Source: a virus. From it: a stretch of 22,713 bases of DNA. Both the position numbers and the translations under genes were made by a program. The stretch is taken from IMG/VR virus record IMGVR_UViG_3300017951_000150, positions 1 to 22,713 of that record; one strand, 5' to 3'. Each line of letters begins with the position of its first letter. The first letter of the stretch is position 1. This document shows, piece by piece, positions 13,736 to 21,635 of the stretch. A model generated the notes under the pieces. That model was not told the DNA's origin. It did no database searches and saw only the letters and a program-made list of their open reading frames with translations.

Positions 13736-15085
13736 ATGGTAGCAATTATTACAGATAAATTAAAGGGCCAACTAGTTAAGTCTATGTTATCAGAATATGA
13801 TAACGGGACTAATAGATATTTTATTGGCTTAGGCGCGTCTGAAGCATGGGATAGTAGTGACACACCACCTACTCCAACAAATACTGAAAGAACAGAGCGT
13901 CAATTAAGATATAAATTGCAGGCTGTTAAAGGTGTATTAGATGCATCATTGGTTGTTACTCGTTACAACTGGTCATCAGGTACAATTTATCAACAGTTTA
14001 ATGATAATTCATCAGGTCAGGCTACTCGTTACTATGTTATTACAGATGAAAATAAAGTTTATGTTTGTATTAGACAGGGTAAAGATACGAATGGTAATGC
14101 TGTAATTTCAACAGTTCAACCAACAAGTACATCAGCAACGGCTTTGACTGAACTTGCAGATGGTTATGTTTGGAAATATCTTTATACAGTTGCTGCTCAA
14201 GATGCTACAAGATTCTTGACCGCTAACTATATGCCGGTTAAATTTGTAGATTCAGCTACAAGCGGTGACACATATTACTCTCAATATTTGGTTAAAGAAG
14301 CAGCAAAAGCTGGCCAGATTATCGGATATAGAGTAACAAACGCTGGTTCAGGTTATACTACACCAGGTACATTGAATGTGACAATAACAGGTAATGGTAC
14401 AGGTGCTCATGCAAGAGCCGTTATTACTTCTTCAAACACAATTGGTGCTATAGAGGTAGATGAGAGTGCTGGCGGTTTCCCATTCGGAATTAATTATGAT
14501 TATGCTGATGTTTCTATTACAGGTGGCGGTGGAGCAGGCGCTAAAGCTGTACCAGTTTTTGGTCCGCCTGAAGGTATTGGATATGACCCAACCGAAACTT
14601 TAAGAGCACGTGCCATTAACTTTAATATCTTGGCTGACGGTACAGAAGAAGGTGTATTCACTACAGGTAATGACTTTAGGCAATTGTGTATGCTAAGAGA
14701 TATTACACAGTACGATTCTACTGCTGCTTTCACTGCTGTGAGAGGTCTAGCTCTTAAACAAATGACATTATCTGCAGCAGATGATTTTGCAGCAGATCAG
14801 TTGATTACTGGTGGAACAACTGGCGCTAAAGCTTATATTGACTATTATGATGACTCTAATACTATTTGGTATCACCAAACTGAAACAACCGGATTTACTG
14901 CGTTCCAGGATGGAGAGGTAGTTACCACAACAACTGCAACCGCTAATAGAACTGCTGATTCTGCTGGTAAAAATCCAGACTTTGATCCGTTCAGCGGTGA
15001 TTTACTCTATATAGATAATAGAAACCTTTCTGTTACACGATCAGCTGATCAAACAGAAGATGTAAAAGTTATTATTCAACTTTAA
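13736..15085 (+). CDS. 8: Baseplate wedge protein gp8
   Basis: The 449-aa protein matches gp8 at both ends. Near the N-terminus, RYFIGLGASEAWDSSDTPPT aligns with T4 'IFITFGRSEPWSSNE', followed by LADGYVWKYLYTV (about 140-152; T4 'DGYVWEYLFEI'). At the C-terminus, FSGDLLYIDNRN and TRSADQTEDVKVIIQL align with T4 'HSGEMIYMENRP...MDQTEEINILFTF'. gp8 dimers sit at the wedge periphery next to gp7 and gp10. It is about 115 aa longer than T4 gp8 (334 aa), owing mainly to a Gly-rich beta insertion at about 195-275 with GSGYTTPGTLNVTI and SITGGGGAGAKAVPVF, similar to the repeats in gp53. It follows the attachment-protein gene by 11 bases. The ribosome-binding site is weak. Confidence 0.9.
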   Translation: MVAIITDKLKGQLVKSMLSEYDNGTNRYFIGLGASEAWDSSDTPPTPTNTERTERQLRYKLQAVKGVLDASLVVTRYNWSSGTIYQQFNDNSSGQATRYYVITDENKVYVCIRQGKDTNGNAVISTVQPTSTSATALTELADGYVWKYLYTVAAQDATRFLTANYMPVKFVDSATSGDTYYSQYLVKEAAKAGQIIGYRVTNAGSGYTTPGTLNVTITGNGTGAHARAVITSSNTIGAIEVDESAGGFPFGINYDYADVSITGGGGAGAKAVPVFGPPEGIGYDPTETLRARAINFNILADGTEEGVFTTGNDFRQLCMLRDITQYDSTAAFTAVRGLALKQMTLSAADDFAADQLITGGTTGAKAYIDYYDDSNTIWYHQTETTGFTAFQDGEVVTTTTATANRTADSAGKNPDFDPFSGDLLYIDNRNLSVTRSADQTEDVKVIIQL

Positions 15086-15094
15086 GGATAGATT

Positions 15095-18025
15095 ATGACT
15101 AGTCAGGTAATAAAATCAACATTTGCTAGCACATACAATGATGACTATAGGGATAGTGATAACTATCATAGAATATTGTTTAATAGCGGTAGAGCTCTAC
15201 AAGCAAGAGAGCTAACGCAACTTCAAACAATCATTCAAAGTGAAGTAGAACGTCTAGGCAAATATCTATTTAAAGAAAGTTCTATTATTACCGGCAATTT
15301 GGGTTCAGCTCAAATGCGTGGGTCTGCTATTTTCTTTGCAAAGTTAAATACATCAGTTAATTCACTACCATCTAATTATGCAGAGCTAAATGGCGCATAT
15401 TTTACCAATGCTGCTGGTCTTAAAGGCATTGTGAAAAAAATTATTCCTGCAGAGAATAGTGATCCTGCAACTATTCTATATTCTATCGTAGATGGTGCTG
15501 ATGAAGAAAGAGCTGCAGATTCAACCTTATCATCAAACTTCCAATCGGGTGATAATATTACAATTGGCTCTGTCACATTAAGTATCCAAACAATTAATAC
15601 AGTTGCAAATCCAGCGTTGGGTCGCGCTTCAATTATTGATGTACCTGAGACTGAAACATTTACTGCAGGCCATTTTGTATTTACGCCAGCACAAACCTTA
15701 GTAATTGACAAATACACATCTACGCCAACTGATACACTAGTTTATAAAGTAACAGAAGATATCATCACAGCTTCTGATGATCAAGCCCTATATGACAATG
15801 CTGGATCAACCCCTAATTTGACATCTCCAGGTGCAGATCGTTATAGAATTAGATTAACATTAGATCTATTAAGTAATATTTCAGGAAATACAACTTACAT
15901 ACCTCTTATTAATATTAAAAATGGTATAACTGAGCCTTTACAATTCCCTGATTCTATTCTAAATGAATTGGGCGATTTGATAGCTCAAAGAACTTATGAC
16001 ATGCATGGTGATTTTGTTGTAAATGATCCGTTAAACAGATTCCAATTAAGCGTAGAAGCTGATAGTGATGATGATTATTTAAATTATAGAATTAATCCTG
16101 GTACTGCTTTCATAGGTGGATACAGATTTGAAAGAGAACAAACTACAACAATTCGTGTCAAAAAACCTAGAACTGCAGGAACTGACATTTACTCAGTGAC
16201 AAATGAAAACGTTACAGCTGAATATGGTAACTACTTTTTAGCCGATTCTGCGTATGGTCTTTTAGATAAAACAGATAATTTAAATACAATTAATCTATAT
16301 GACAAAAAGCATAAAGCTGCCTCTTCAACTGTTCTTGGTACGGCTCGTATTAAAAACATTGAAAAGAATGCTCAAAACAATTATAAGTTTTATATGTTTG
16401 ATATTACTATGGATTCTAATGGATCTGGAATACTTTATGACATTGCTGATACAAAATCCATTGGTGAAGATTCGTCAAACTACGCTAACTTATTAGGAAC
16501 CGAAAATAAAGTACAACTTTTAGATCCTGGTGCAAATACTAATTTATTCAAATTACCGTTTGCAAGAACGCAAGAATTAGCTGGTACAATTAACTTAACA
16601 GTTAAAGATGTTTATACTGCTACAACTAATGGAGCGGGTGAAGCAGTATTTAATACAGCGGCCGCCGATGAAGATTTTGCAGATGAAAGTGAATGGTTAC
16701 TTTCATACGATAGTGATGGTGAAATTCTATCTACTTTTAATATAGCATCTGGTGGAGCAGGTAATACATCTGTTACTATTGATGGTTTGAATGCGTCTAA
16801 AGGTGTTAAATTATTGTGCTATGTAAACACATCTGCTACTATTATACCTAAATCAGAATTAACAAAAACTGAATCTTTATCTATTGTTAATAATGTTTTA
16901 ACTCTTACCGAACCAGATTTTACTTTATTAACGAGTGTAGTTGATGATAATACTAGTGAAGATATTACTTACAAATTTACTATAAGCCAAGGGTCAAATG
17001 ATAATGGTAATTTCTATCAGCCTACTAAGCTGAAATTATCTGGTGGATTTACTGCCCCGTCTGGTACAGTAACTGTAGTATACAAATATTTGTCCTCATC
17101 AGCTTCTGGTGATTTTTATGGTGTGAATTCATATAACTCTATTTCTTATAGTTCTATTCCCAGAGTAGGAAGAGCATCAGGTGCGACAAGTTTAGCTGAT
17201 GTATTAGATTTTAGATCTGTTAAAAATTCTAGTGGTGGATGGGATAGAATTGTAAGAGTACCAAGGAATAGAGACATAGTTACTATTGGTACAGCTAACT
17301 ATTTTTCTGGTAGAAGTGACCTAATTTATATGAATAGTAAAGGCTTTATCGATAAAAAATTAGGTAATGCCGGAACAAAACCTGTAAAAAGACCAGAATT
17401 AATACCATACACGCTGCCATTGCACTATGTTGATTTAGCAGCTTATACATACAATGTTGATGATTTAACTAGGGTTGGTATTAATCAATCTAGTTATAAA
17501 ATGTCTGATATTAGAAGATTAGAGAATAGAATTAACAATGTTGAGTATTTGACTTCTTTAACAATTAGTGAATTGAATTTAAGCTCATTGAGCGTTATAG
17601 ATGAAAATGGTTTAGAAAGAACTAAAGTTGGTATTTTCGCTGATAACTTTAGAGAGCAGGATAAATCTTTAGTTGCTGAAAATTTTGATTATAGAGCAGC
17701 AGCGCAAAAATCAGCTGGTTTATTAAGACCCCGTGCTTTGAAAAAACAGCTGGAAATGTACTATGATTCAGATCAATCTAGTGGTGTTGTTAGAAAAGGT
17801 GCTACTGTATGGCCAAAATATGATGAAGAAGTGTTTATTTCACAGACAATAGCAAGTAATCCAATAAATGTCAATCAAACACAATTGAGTGTATTTAATG
17901 GTTCACTGCAACTTACGCCTGATGGCGATACTTGGACTGAAGAAAGAACCCTCGACGGAAATAATGAAACAATAGCTATTCATGGGGATTTATCACAATA
18001 TGATGAATCACCAAAAGAATATTAA
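15095..18025 (+). CDS. DUF4815-type baseplate/tail-fibre structural protein
   Basis: The N-terminus has the DUF4815 hallmark of marine T4-like phages: DSDNYHRILFNSGRALQARE followed by LTQLQTIIQSEVERLG and LFKESSIITGNLG (about 20-75). A long beta-rich middle follows, including FVVNDPLNRFQLSVEADSDD and INPGTAFIGGYRFEREQTTT. Near the C-terminus a helical block (about 803-891) contains MSDIRRLENRINNVEYLTSL and NGLERTKVGIFADNF, which in relatives reads as 'LE.RI..LEYYTSL...GLDRFKNG...DNF'. This is a structural protein of the baseplate periphery, perhaps doing the job of T4 gp9-gp12 in holding fibres; the exact role is unknown. At 976 aa it ends where I recall longer homologues continuing into domains found here in the next two genes. 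An AGGAT ribosome-binding site precedes the ATG. Confidence 0.75.
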   Translation: MTSQVIKSTFASTYNDDYRDSDNYHRILFNSGRALQARELTQLQTIIQSEVERLGKYLFKESSIITGNLGSAQMRGSAIFFAKLNTSVNSLPSNYAELNGAYFTNAAGLKGIVKKIIPAENSDPATILYSIVDGADEERAADSTLSSNFQSGDNITIGSVTLSIQTINTVANPALGRASIIDVPETETFTAGHFVFTPAQTLVIDKYTSTPTDTLVYKVTEDIITASDDQALYDNAGSTPNLTSPGADRYRIRLTLDLLSNISGNTTYIPLINIKNGITEPLQFPDSILNELGDLIAQRTYDMHGDFVVNDPLNRFQLSVEADSDDDYLNYRINPGTAFIGGYRFEREQTTTIRVKKPRTAGTDIYSVTNENVTAEYGNYFLADSAYGLLDKTDNLNTINLYDKKHKAASSTVLGTARIKNIEKNAQNNYKFYMFDITMDSNGSGILYDIADTKSIGEDSSNYANLLGTENKVQLLDPGANTNLFKLPFARTQELAGTINLTVKDVYTATTNGAGEAVFNTAAADEDFADESEWLLSYDSDGEILSTFNIASGGAGNTSVTIDGLNASKGVKLLCYVNTSATIIPKSELTKTESLSIVNNVLTLTEPDFTLLTSVVDDNTSEDITYKFTISQGSNDNGNFYQPTKLKLSGGFTAPSGTVTVVYKYLSSSASGDFYGVNSYNSISYSSIPRVGRASGATSLADVLDFRSVKNSSGGWDRIVRVPRNRDIVTIGTANYFSGRSDLIYMNSKGFIDKKLGNAGTKPVKRPELIPYTLPLHYVDLAAYTYNVDDLTRVGINQSSYKMSDIRRLENRINNVEYLTSLTISELNLSSLSVIDENGLERTKVGIFADNFREQDKSLVAENFDYRAAAQKSAGLLRPRALKKQLEMYYDSDQSSGVVRKGATVWPKYDEEVFISQTIASNPINVNQTQLSVFNGSLQLTPDGDTWTEERTLDGNNETIAIHGDLSQYDESPKEY

Positions 18026-18036
18026 GGGAGTAGCCT

Positions 18037-19740
18037 ATGGGTTATGTAACACGAACAGGAACTGAAACGTACACTTATTATGTGACAAAATCAAGACGTG
18101 TTTTCACTGGCTTTGAAGATGCAACTAGGGCTAGAGCCAAGTTTATTTTCTTTAAGTGTGAGGGATTAACGCCAAACACAAGACATTTCTTTTTCTTTGA
18201 TAATAAAAATGTGACTAATTATGTTAGTACTGACTCAGTAAACGCACCTGATGATTATTACACATTACCAAGAAATAGCCCAAAAAGAAGTCCAGGTAAA
18301 AGATTTGCATCCGAGACTGGCTTCCCGACAGAATTTGGTGGTCCAACGTCTGAAATTTATTCAGATGATGAAGGTAAAATTGAAGGTCTATTTTATTTAC
18401 AAAGTAATAATAACTTTTATTTCCCAACAGGAACCAGAACATTTACTGCTATAGACATTAGTGTTTTAGATTTAGATAATGCAATTTCTAAATCACAGCA
18501 ACAGTTTATTATTGACGGTGGTATTGAACGCTATAAAATGGAATATTATTCAGTTAGAAGAACTGGTACTAGAAGTTATACATACCAAGAATATGTACCA
18601 GATCCACCCGATCCACCTGTTGGGGGTGGCGAAACTGGTACTGGAGGATCAGGTACCATAGTTTGCCATGGACCTGGATCTGGAGCAGAATGTTTCATTG
18701 CTGGAACACAAATTTCTATGTACGATGGTACTTATAAAAACATAGAAGATATTGCAGTTGGCGATGAAGTAATAGGATGGGATGCTGATAATCAAATTCA
18801 AAAAAATACAGTACTAAATGTTCATGATATAGTACCGCAGAAGCAAAAATTATGTACTATTAATAATCATATTACTTCAACGGACAGTCATTTATATTTA
18901 AGTAAACGTGGTTGGGTTTCAGTAAATCCAGAAAAATCTAAAGAAATTTATAGTGATTATAATTTAGACATCAGCGAAATGCAAATTGGTGATGAACTTT
19001 ATACTATGGGACTAGACGACGGTAAAGGTGGTACTTTTGATACGATAGTTGTAGATTCAATTGAAACTAATGACGAAGATGTAAAGGTTTATAATTTTAC
19101 TGTAGATAATACTAGTAGTTACATTGCAAATAATTTTGTTGTCCACAATAAATCATTAAAAGAACCAGATCCAGAACCATCGGGGCCTTCTGTAGTGCAG
19201 GTAGATGGACCATTTGACCCCGATGATTTTGCGGGTGGGGATTCTTCTCCATCATCGTCGTCTGTTATTGACGATGGACCTTTAGGTAACCGTAACGATA
19301 GCATAGTTGATGAAATGGTAGTCGGCGCTGTGGCTGGTGCGCTCATTGCTGGAACAGCTGCAGCTGCGACGGGTGCGGGGATAGGGGCAGCTATAGGTGC
19401 AGTGTTGGCGTGTTGCTTTATCATGTTAGAGGCACGTTATGGTGACGGCACAATGGATAAAGTTGTAAGACGATATCGCGATGAAAAAATGACAGATAGG
19501 AATAGACGTGGTTATTATAAAGTAGCAGAAGTACTAGTACCTATGATGCGCAAATCTAAATTTGCTAAGTGGTTGGTAACAAAAACTTTTGCAGATCCAC
19601 TTGTATGTTATGGTAAATGGTATTATGGTGAAAATAAATATGGTTGGATATTTAAACCTGTTGAAAAATTCTGGATGTGGGTATTTGAAACTGTAGGTGG
19701 CGAAGTAGAATTCATCAGAGCAAATGGTGAAGTAGTTTAA
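18037..19740 (+). CDS. Tail protein with an internal Hint (intein-like) domain and glycine-zipper C-terminal region
   Basis: The 567-aa protein has four parts. Residues about 20-185 form a beta domain (FFKCEGLTPNTRHFFFFDNK, EGLFYLQSNNNFYFPTGTRT) of a type that I recall following the DUF4815 region in related phages. A Pro/Gly linker (187-217) leads to a Hint domain at 219-371. A second acidic Pro/Ser linker (about 373-425) leads to a C-terminal module: a Gly/Ala-rich hydrophobic segment (about 427-463) and a basic, aromatic domain (RYGDGTMDKVVRRYRDEKMT onward). The Hint domain has no homing endonuclease. The Hint could cleave or splice the protein and separate the C-terminal module; this is inference. 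AAGGGAG precedes the ATG. The gene sits between two tail genes with gaps of 11 and 12 bases and is probably expressed with them. Confidence 0.8.
   Translation: MGYVTRTGTETYTYYVTKSRRVFTGFEDATRARAKFIFFKCEGLTPNTRHFFFFDNKNVTNYVSTDSVNAPDDYYTLPRNSPKRSPGKRFASETGFPTEFGGPTSEIYSDDEGKIEGLFYLQSNNNFYFPTGTRTFTAIDISVLDLDNAISKSQQQFIIDGGIERYKMEYYSVRRTGTRSYTYQEYVPDPPDPPVGGGETGTGGSGTIVCHGPGSGAECFIAGTQISMYDGTYKNIEDIAVGDEVIGWDADNQIQKNTVLNVHDIVPQKQKLCTINNHITSTDSHLYLSKRGWVSVNPEKSKEIYSDYNLDISEMQIGDELYTMGLDDGKGGTFDTIVVDSIETNDEDVKVYNFTVDNTSSYIANNFVVHNKSLKEPDPEPSGPSVVQVDGPFDPDDFAGGDSSPSSSSVIDDGPLGNRNDSIVDEMVVGAVAGALIAGTAAAATGAGIGAAIGAVLACCFIMLEARYGDGTMDKVVRRYRDEKMTDRNRRGYYKVAEVLVPMMRKSKFAKWLVTKTFADPLVCYGKWYYGENKYGWIFKPVEKFWMWVFETVGGEVEFIRANGEVV
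18691..19149 (+). other. Hint/bacterial-intein-like domain (residues 219-371)
   Basis: Intein block A is ECFIAGTQISMYDGTYKNIE with nucleophile Cys219 and the following VGDEVIGWD strand. Block B is HITSTDSHLYLSKRGWVSV with Thr282 and His285. Block F is VKVYNFTVDNTSSYIANNF, where the usual His is Ser. Block G is VVHN, with His370-Asn371. The next residue is Lys372, not Cys, Ser or Thr. This fits a bacterial-intein-like (A-type BIL) or cleaving Hint domain better than a classical splicing intein. At 153 residues there is no room for an endonuclease. Confidence 0.85.
19315..19425 (+). other. Predicted glycine-zipper membrane segment in a GC-rich patch
   Basis: Residues about 427-463 are uninterrupted Gly/Ala/Val/Ile/Leu with closely spaced glycines at 430, 434, 439, 446, 448, 450 and 454, ending ACCFIML. 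This length and spacing suit one or two membrane-inserting helices packed by glycine zippers. The DNA is unusually GC-rich for the window: 42 of 60 bases at 19321-19380 are G or C. Confidence 0.6.
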
Positions 19741-19752
19741 TAGGAAAAGATA

Positions 19753-21423
19753 ATGGTTCAAACATTAGATCTAACTCAAATAATTAACCCTTTAGCACAA
19801 ACTATTAGGGTTACTGAACCTGGTGGTGTTACAATCACTGGAATAGGATTATTTTTCTATTCTAAGCCTCCATCAGATTCACCTAATTTGCCAGTGACTT
19901 TAGAGGTAAGACCAGTAACAGAGGGTGGTCTACCCTCTAGTTACAATCGTTATCCAGGTACTATTTCAACTAAAGCTCGTGCTGACATTACAGCTCAAAC
20001 GGAATTTGATGCTGCAACAGGTGAAACTAAATTTGATTTTGAAGTTCCATTATATGTGCCAGAAAACACTGAAATTGCTTTAGTAGTTCATACAAATGCA
20101 GCTGCAGGTGAATATCAAATTTGGGCTGGTGATTTGGGTGAATTTGAATATGGTACCACTGAAAAACGTATCACCAAACAACCTTATGTCGGCTCATTCT
20201 TTGCTTCTTCAAACGGTACAACTTGGTCTGCATTACAAACTAGAGATATTGCCTTTAAAGTTTATAAAGCTAAATTTAGAACAATTAATAATGACGCAGT
20301 GTTTTTCGCTGATGTTCCGCCACCAGAACAACTGAGTTATAGTTCGGCATTGAAAAATCCATTATTCTTTACAGCAGGCGATAGCGATGTAAAGGTAATT
20401 CATGGTGCCCATGGATTGCAAAATGGGGATACCATAAAATTAACTGGTCTAGATTCTGCAACAGAATATGGCGGGGTTTTCGGCCGTAGTTTATTGGGCA
20501 AAAGAACAATTAAAAATGTAGATCCGTTTGGTTATACAATCACAGCAGATTCTGCAGCTGATTCTGATGTTAGAAGTGGTGGTAATGATATTTTCGCAAC
20601 TGGACAAATGCCTTTTGACAGATTTAAATTAATATCACCAGCTGAAATACCAGAAAATTCTGAAATTATTGCAGAACTTGATTATCGTACACATAAACAA
20701 TTTGGCAATAATGCTACTAAATATACTTCTGGCCCTAAATCTTCGTTTGTTATTAATGAGTGGCAGGACCCAACTCAAACTGGTGTTATAATGAATGAAT
20801 TCCAGGAGTCAGATTATTCTGTTACAGAAGGAAGTTTAAAAGCTACAATTAATTTAAAAACAGAAAATCAAAATGTAGCTCCTTATGTTAACGCAAATTT
20901 GATGCAGTTTTATGCTCTTCACAACTTAATTGATAACTCGCAGCCAGCCAGTGCATTTGCTGGAGCAGACGGGTATGATTCTAATGGAGCTGATGGTTAT
21001 AACATGGTTCATACTATTCCGTTTATAGCTGAAACTGAATCAGGTTTAGGATCTGCAACAGCACGCCATGTTACTAAAGTGATTTCGTTGAGTGCAAAAG
21101 CTACATCAATTAAAGCATTTATTGACTGCCTGAGACCAGTCGGTTCTGGTTTTGAAATGTATTATAGAACAGCTAATAGTAGTGAAATAGATTTACCAAT
21201 CGGCGCTAGAAATTGGGTTAAATTCAGCACAAACAATTCTACAGCAAATAGGTCAAACTATGAAGATTTGGGTGCATTAGGAAGAAATGACTATAGAGAA
21301 TACTACTTCTCTCAGTTTGATTTGCCCGACTTTGATTTAGTTCAACTAAAAATAACAATGTACAGTGAAAATACTCAAAAAGTCCCACTGTTCAAAAACT
21401 TAAGAGTATTGTCGACAATTTAA
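19753..21423 (+). CDS. Tail/baseplate structural protein with a domain recalled from the C-terminal half of long DUF4815-type proteins
   Basis: The N-terminus (NPLAQTIRVTEPGGVTITGI, GLFFYSKPPSDSPNLPVTLEVRPV) is a beta domain that I recall as '(V/D)PLAQ.F......G.F.T..D.YF..K......V...IR.V..G.P' in marine T4-like phages, typically as the downstream part of a longer protein. It continues with YVPENTEIALVVHTN, YQIWAGDLGEF and a beta-rich region up to residue 556 that ends in FDLPDFDLVQLKITMYSENT and a short strand. This suggests a carbohydrate-binding-like or jelly-roll arrangement at the baseplate edge, but the function is unknown. There is no signal peptide or membrane segment. It lies 12 bases after the Hint gene, with AGGAAAAG before the ATG, and one base before the small coiled-coil gene. 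Confidence 0.6.
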   Translation: MVQTLDLTQIINPLAQTIRVTEPGGVTITGIGLFFYSKPPSDSPNLPVTLEVRPVTEGGLPSSYNRYPGTISTKARADITAQTEFDAATGETKFDFEVPLYVPENTEIALVVHTNAAAGEYQIWAGDLGEFEYGTTEKRITKQPYVGSFFASSNGTTWSALQTRDIAFKVYKAKFRTINNDAVFFADVPPPEQLSYSSALKNPLFFTAGDSDVKVIHGAHGLQNGDTIKLTGLDSATEYGGVFGRSLLGKRTIKNVDPFGYTITADSAADSDVRSGGNDIFATGQMPFDRFKLISPAEIPENSEIIAELDYRTHKQFGNNATKYTSGPKSSFVINEWQDPTQTGVIMNEFQESDYSVTEGSLKATINLKTENQNVAPYVNANLMQFYALHNLIDNSQPASAFAGADGYDSNGADGYNMVHTIPFIAETESGLGSATARHVTKVISLSAKATSIKAFIDCLRPVGSGFEMYYRTANSSEIDLPIGARNWVKFSTNNSTANRSNYEDLGALGRNDYREYYFSQFDLPDFDLVQLKITMYSENTQKVPLFKNLRVLSTI

Positions 21424-21424
21424 T

Positions 21425-21634
21425 ATGAATAAAAATTTAATTAAAGTAAAAAGCCATGAAGATTTGAGAAAGGATCCATACTCTGGAGCCATAATTGACA
21501 TAAATATTGATAAGATCGAAGCTGATAGAAAAAAATTAAAAAAACAAAAGCAACAAATTGAAGAGATTAATCAATTAAAAAGTGATGTTTCTGATATTAA
21601 ATCAATGTTGCAACAACTGTTAGAGAAGAATTAG
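21425..21634 (+). CDS. Small coiled-coil protein of unknown function
   Basis: This 69-aa protein has a short N-terminal part (SHEDLRKDPYSGAIIDINID) and then a highly charged helix (about 27-69, EADRKKLKKQKQQIEEINQL followed by KSDVSDIKSMLQQLLEKN) with heptad-like hydrophobic spacing, so it probably forms a coiled coil. I recall similar small proteins with an 'L.RD..S.A.....' start and a 'SD...IK..L..L' end next to tail genes in marine T4-like phages, but I know no function. The position between two tail genes in tight spacing (TAATATG before, one base before the next ATG) supports a real gene. An assembly chaperone or fibre adaptor is possible but not shown. Confidence 0.7.
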   Translation: MNKNLIKVKSHEDLRKDPYSGAIIDINIDKIEADRKKLKKQKQQIEEINQLKSDVSDIKSMLQQLLEKN

Positions 21635-21635
21635 C

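Noticed and set aside
15376-15717. Minus-strand open frame of 113 codons inside the DUF4815-type gene
   Set aside because: It lies fully inside a well-supported gene on the other strand, with no recognisable domain and no promoter.
18691-19149. A classical self-splicing intein
   Set aside because: The +1 residue after His-Asn is Lys rather than Cys, Ser or Thr, block F lacks its His, and there is no endonuclease domain. A Hint/BIL-type domain is the better call.
19119-19424. Minus-strand open frame of 101 codons opposite the Gly/Ala-rich segment
   Set aside because: It is the antisense shadow of the GC-rich Ala/Gly/Pro codons in the Hint gene, lacks a ribosome-binding site and runs against a solid coding frame.
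21499-21506. CATAAATA late-promoter-like octamer inside the small coiled-coil gene
   Set aside because: It could give extra transcription of the fibre gene, but it is a one-mismatch match inside coding sequence about 130 bases from the next ATG, too weak to list.
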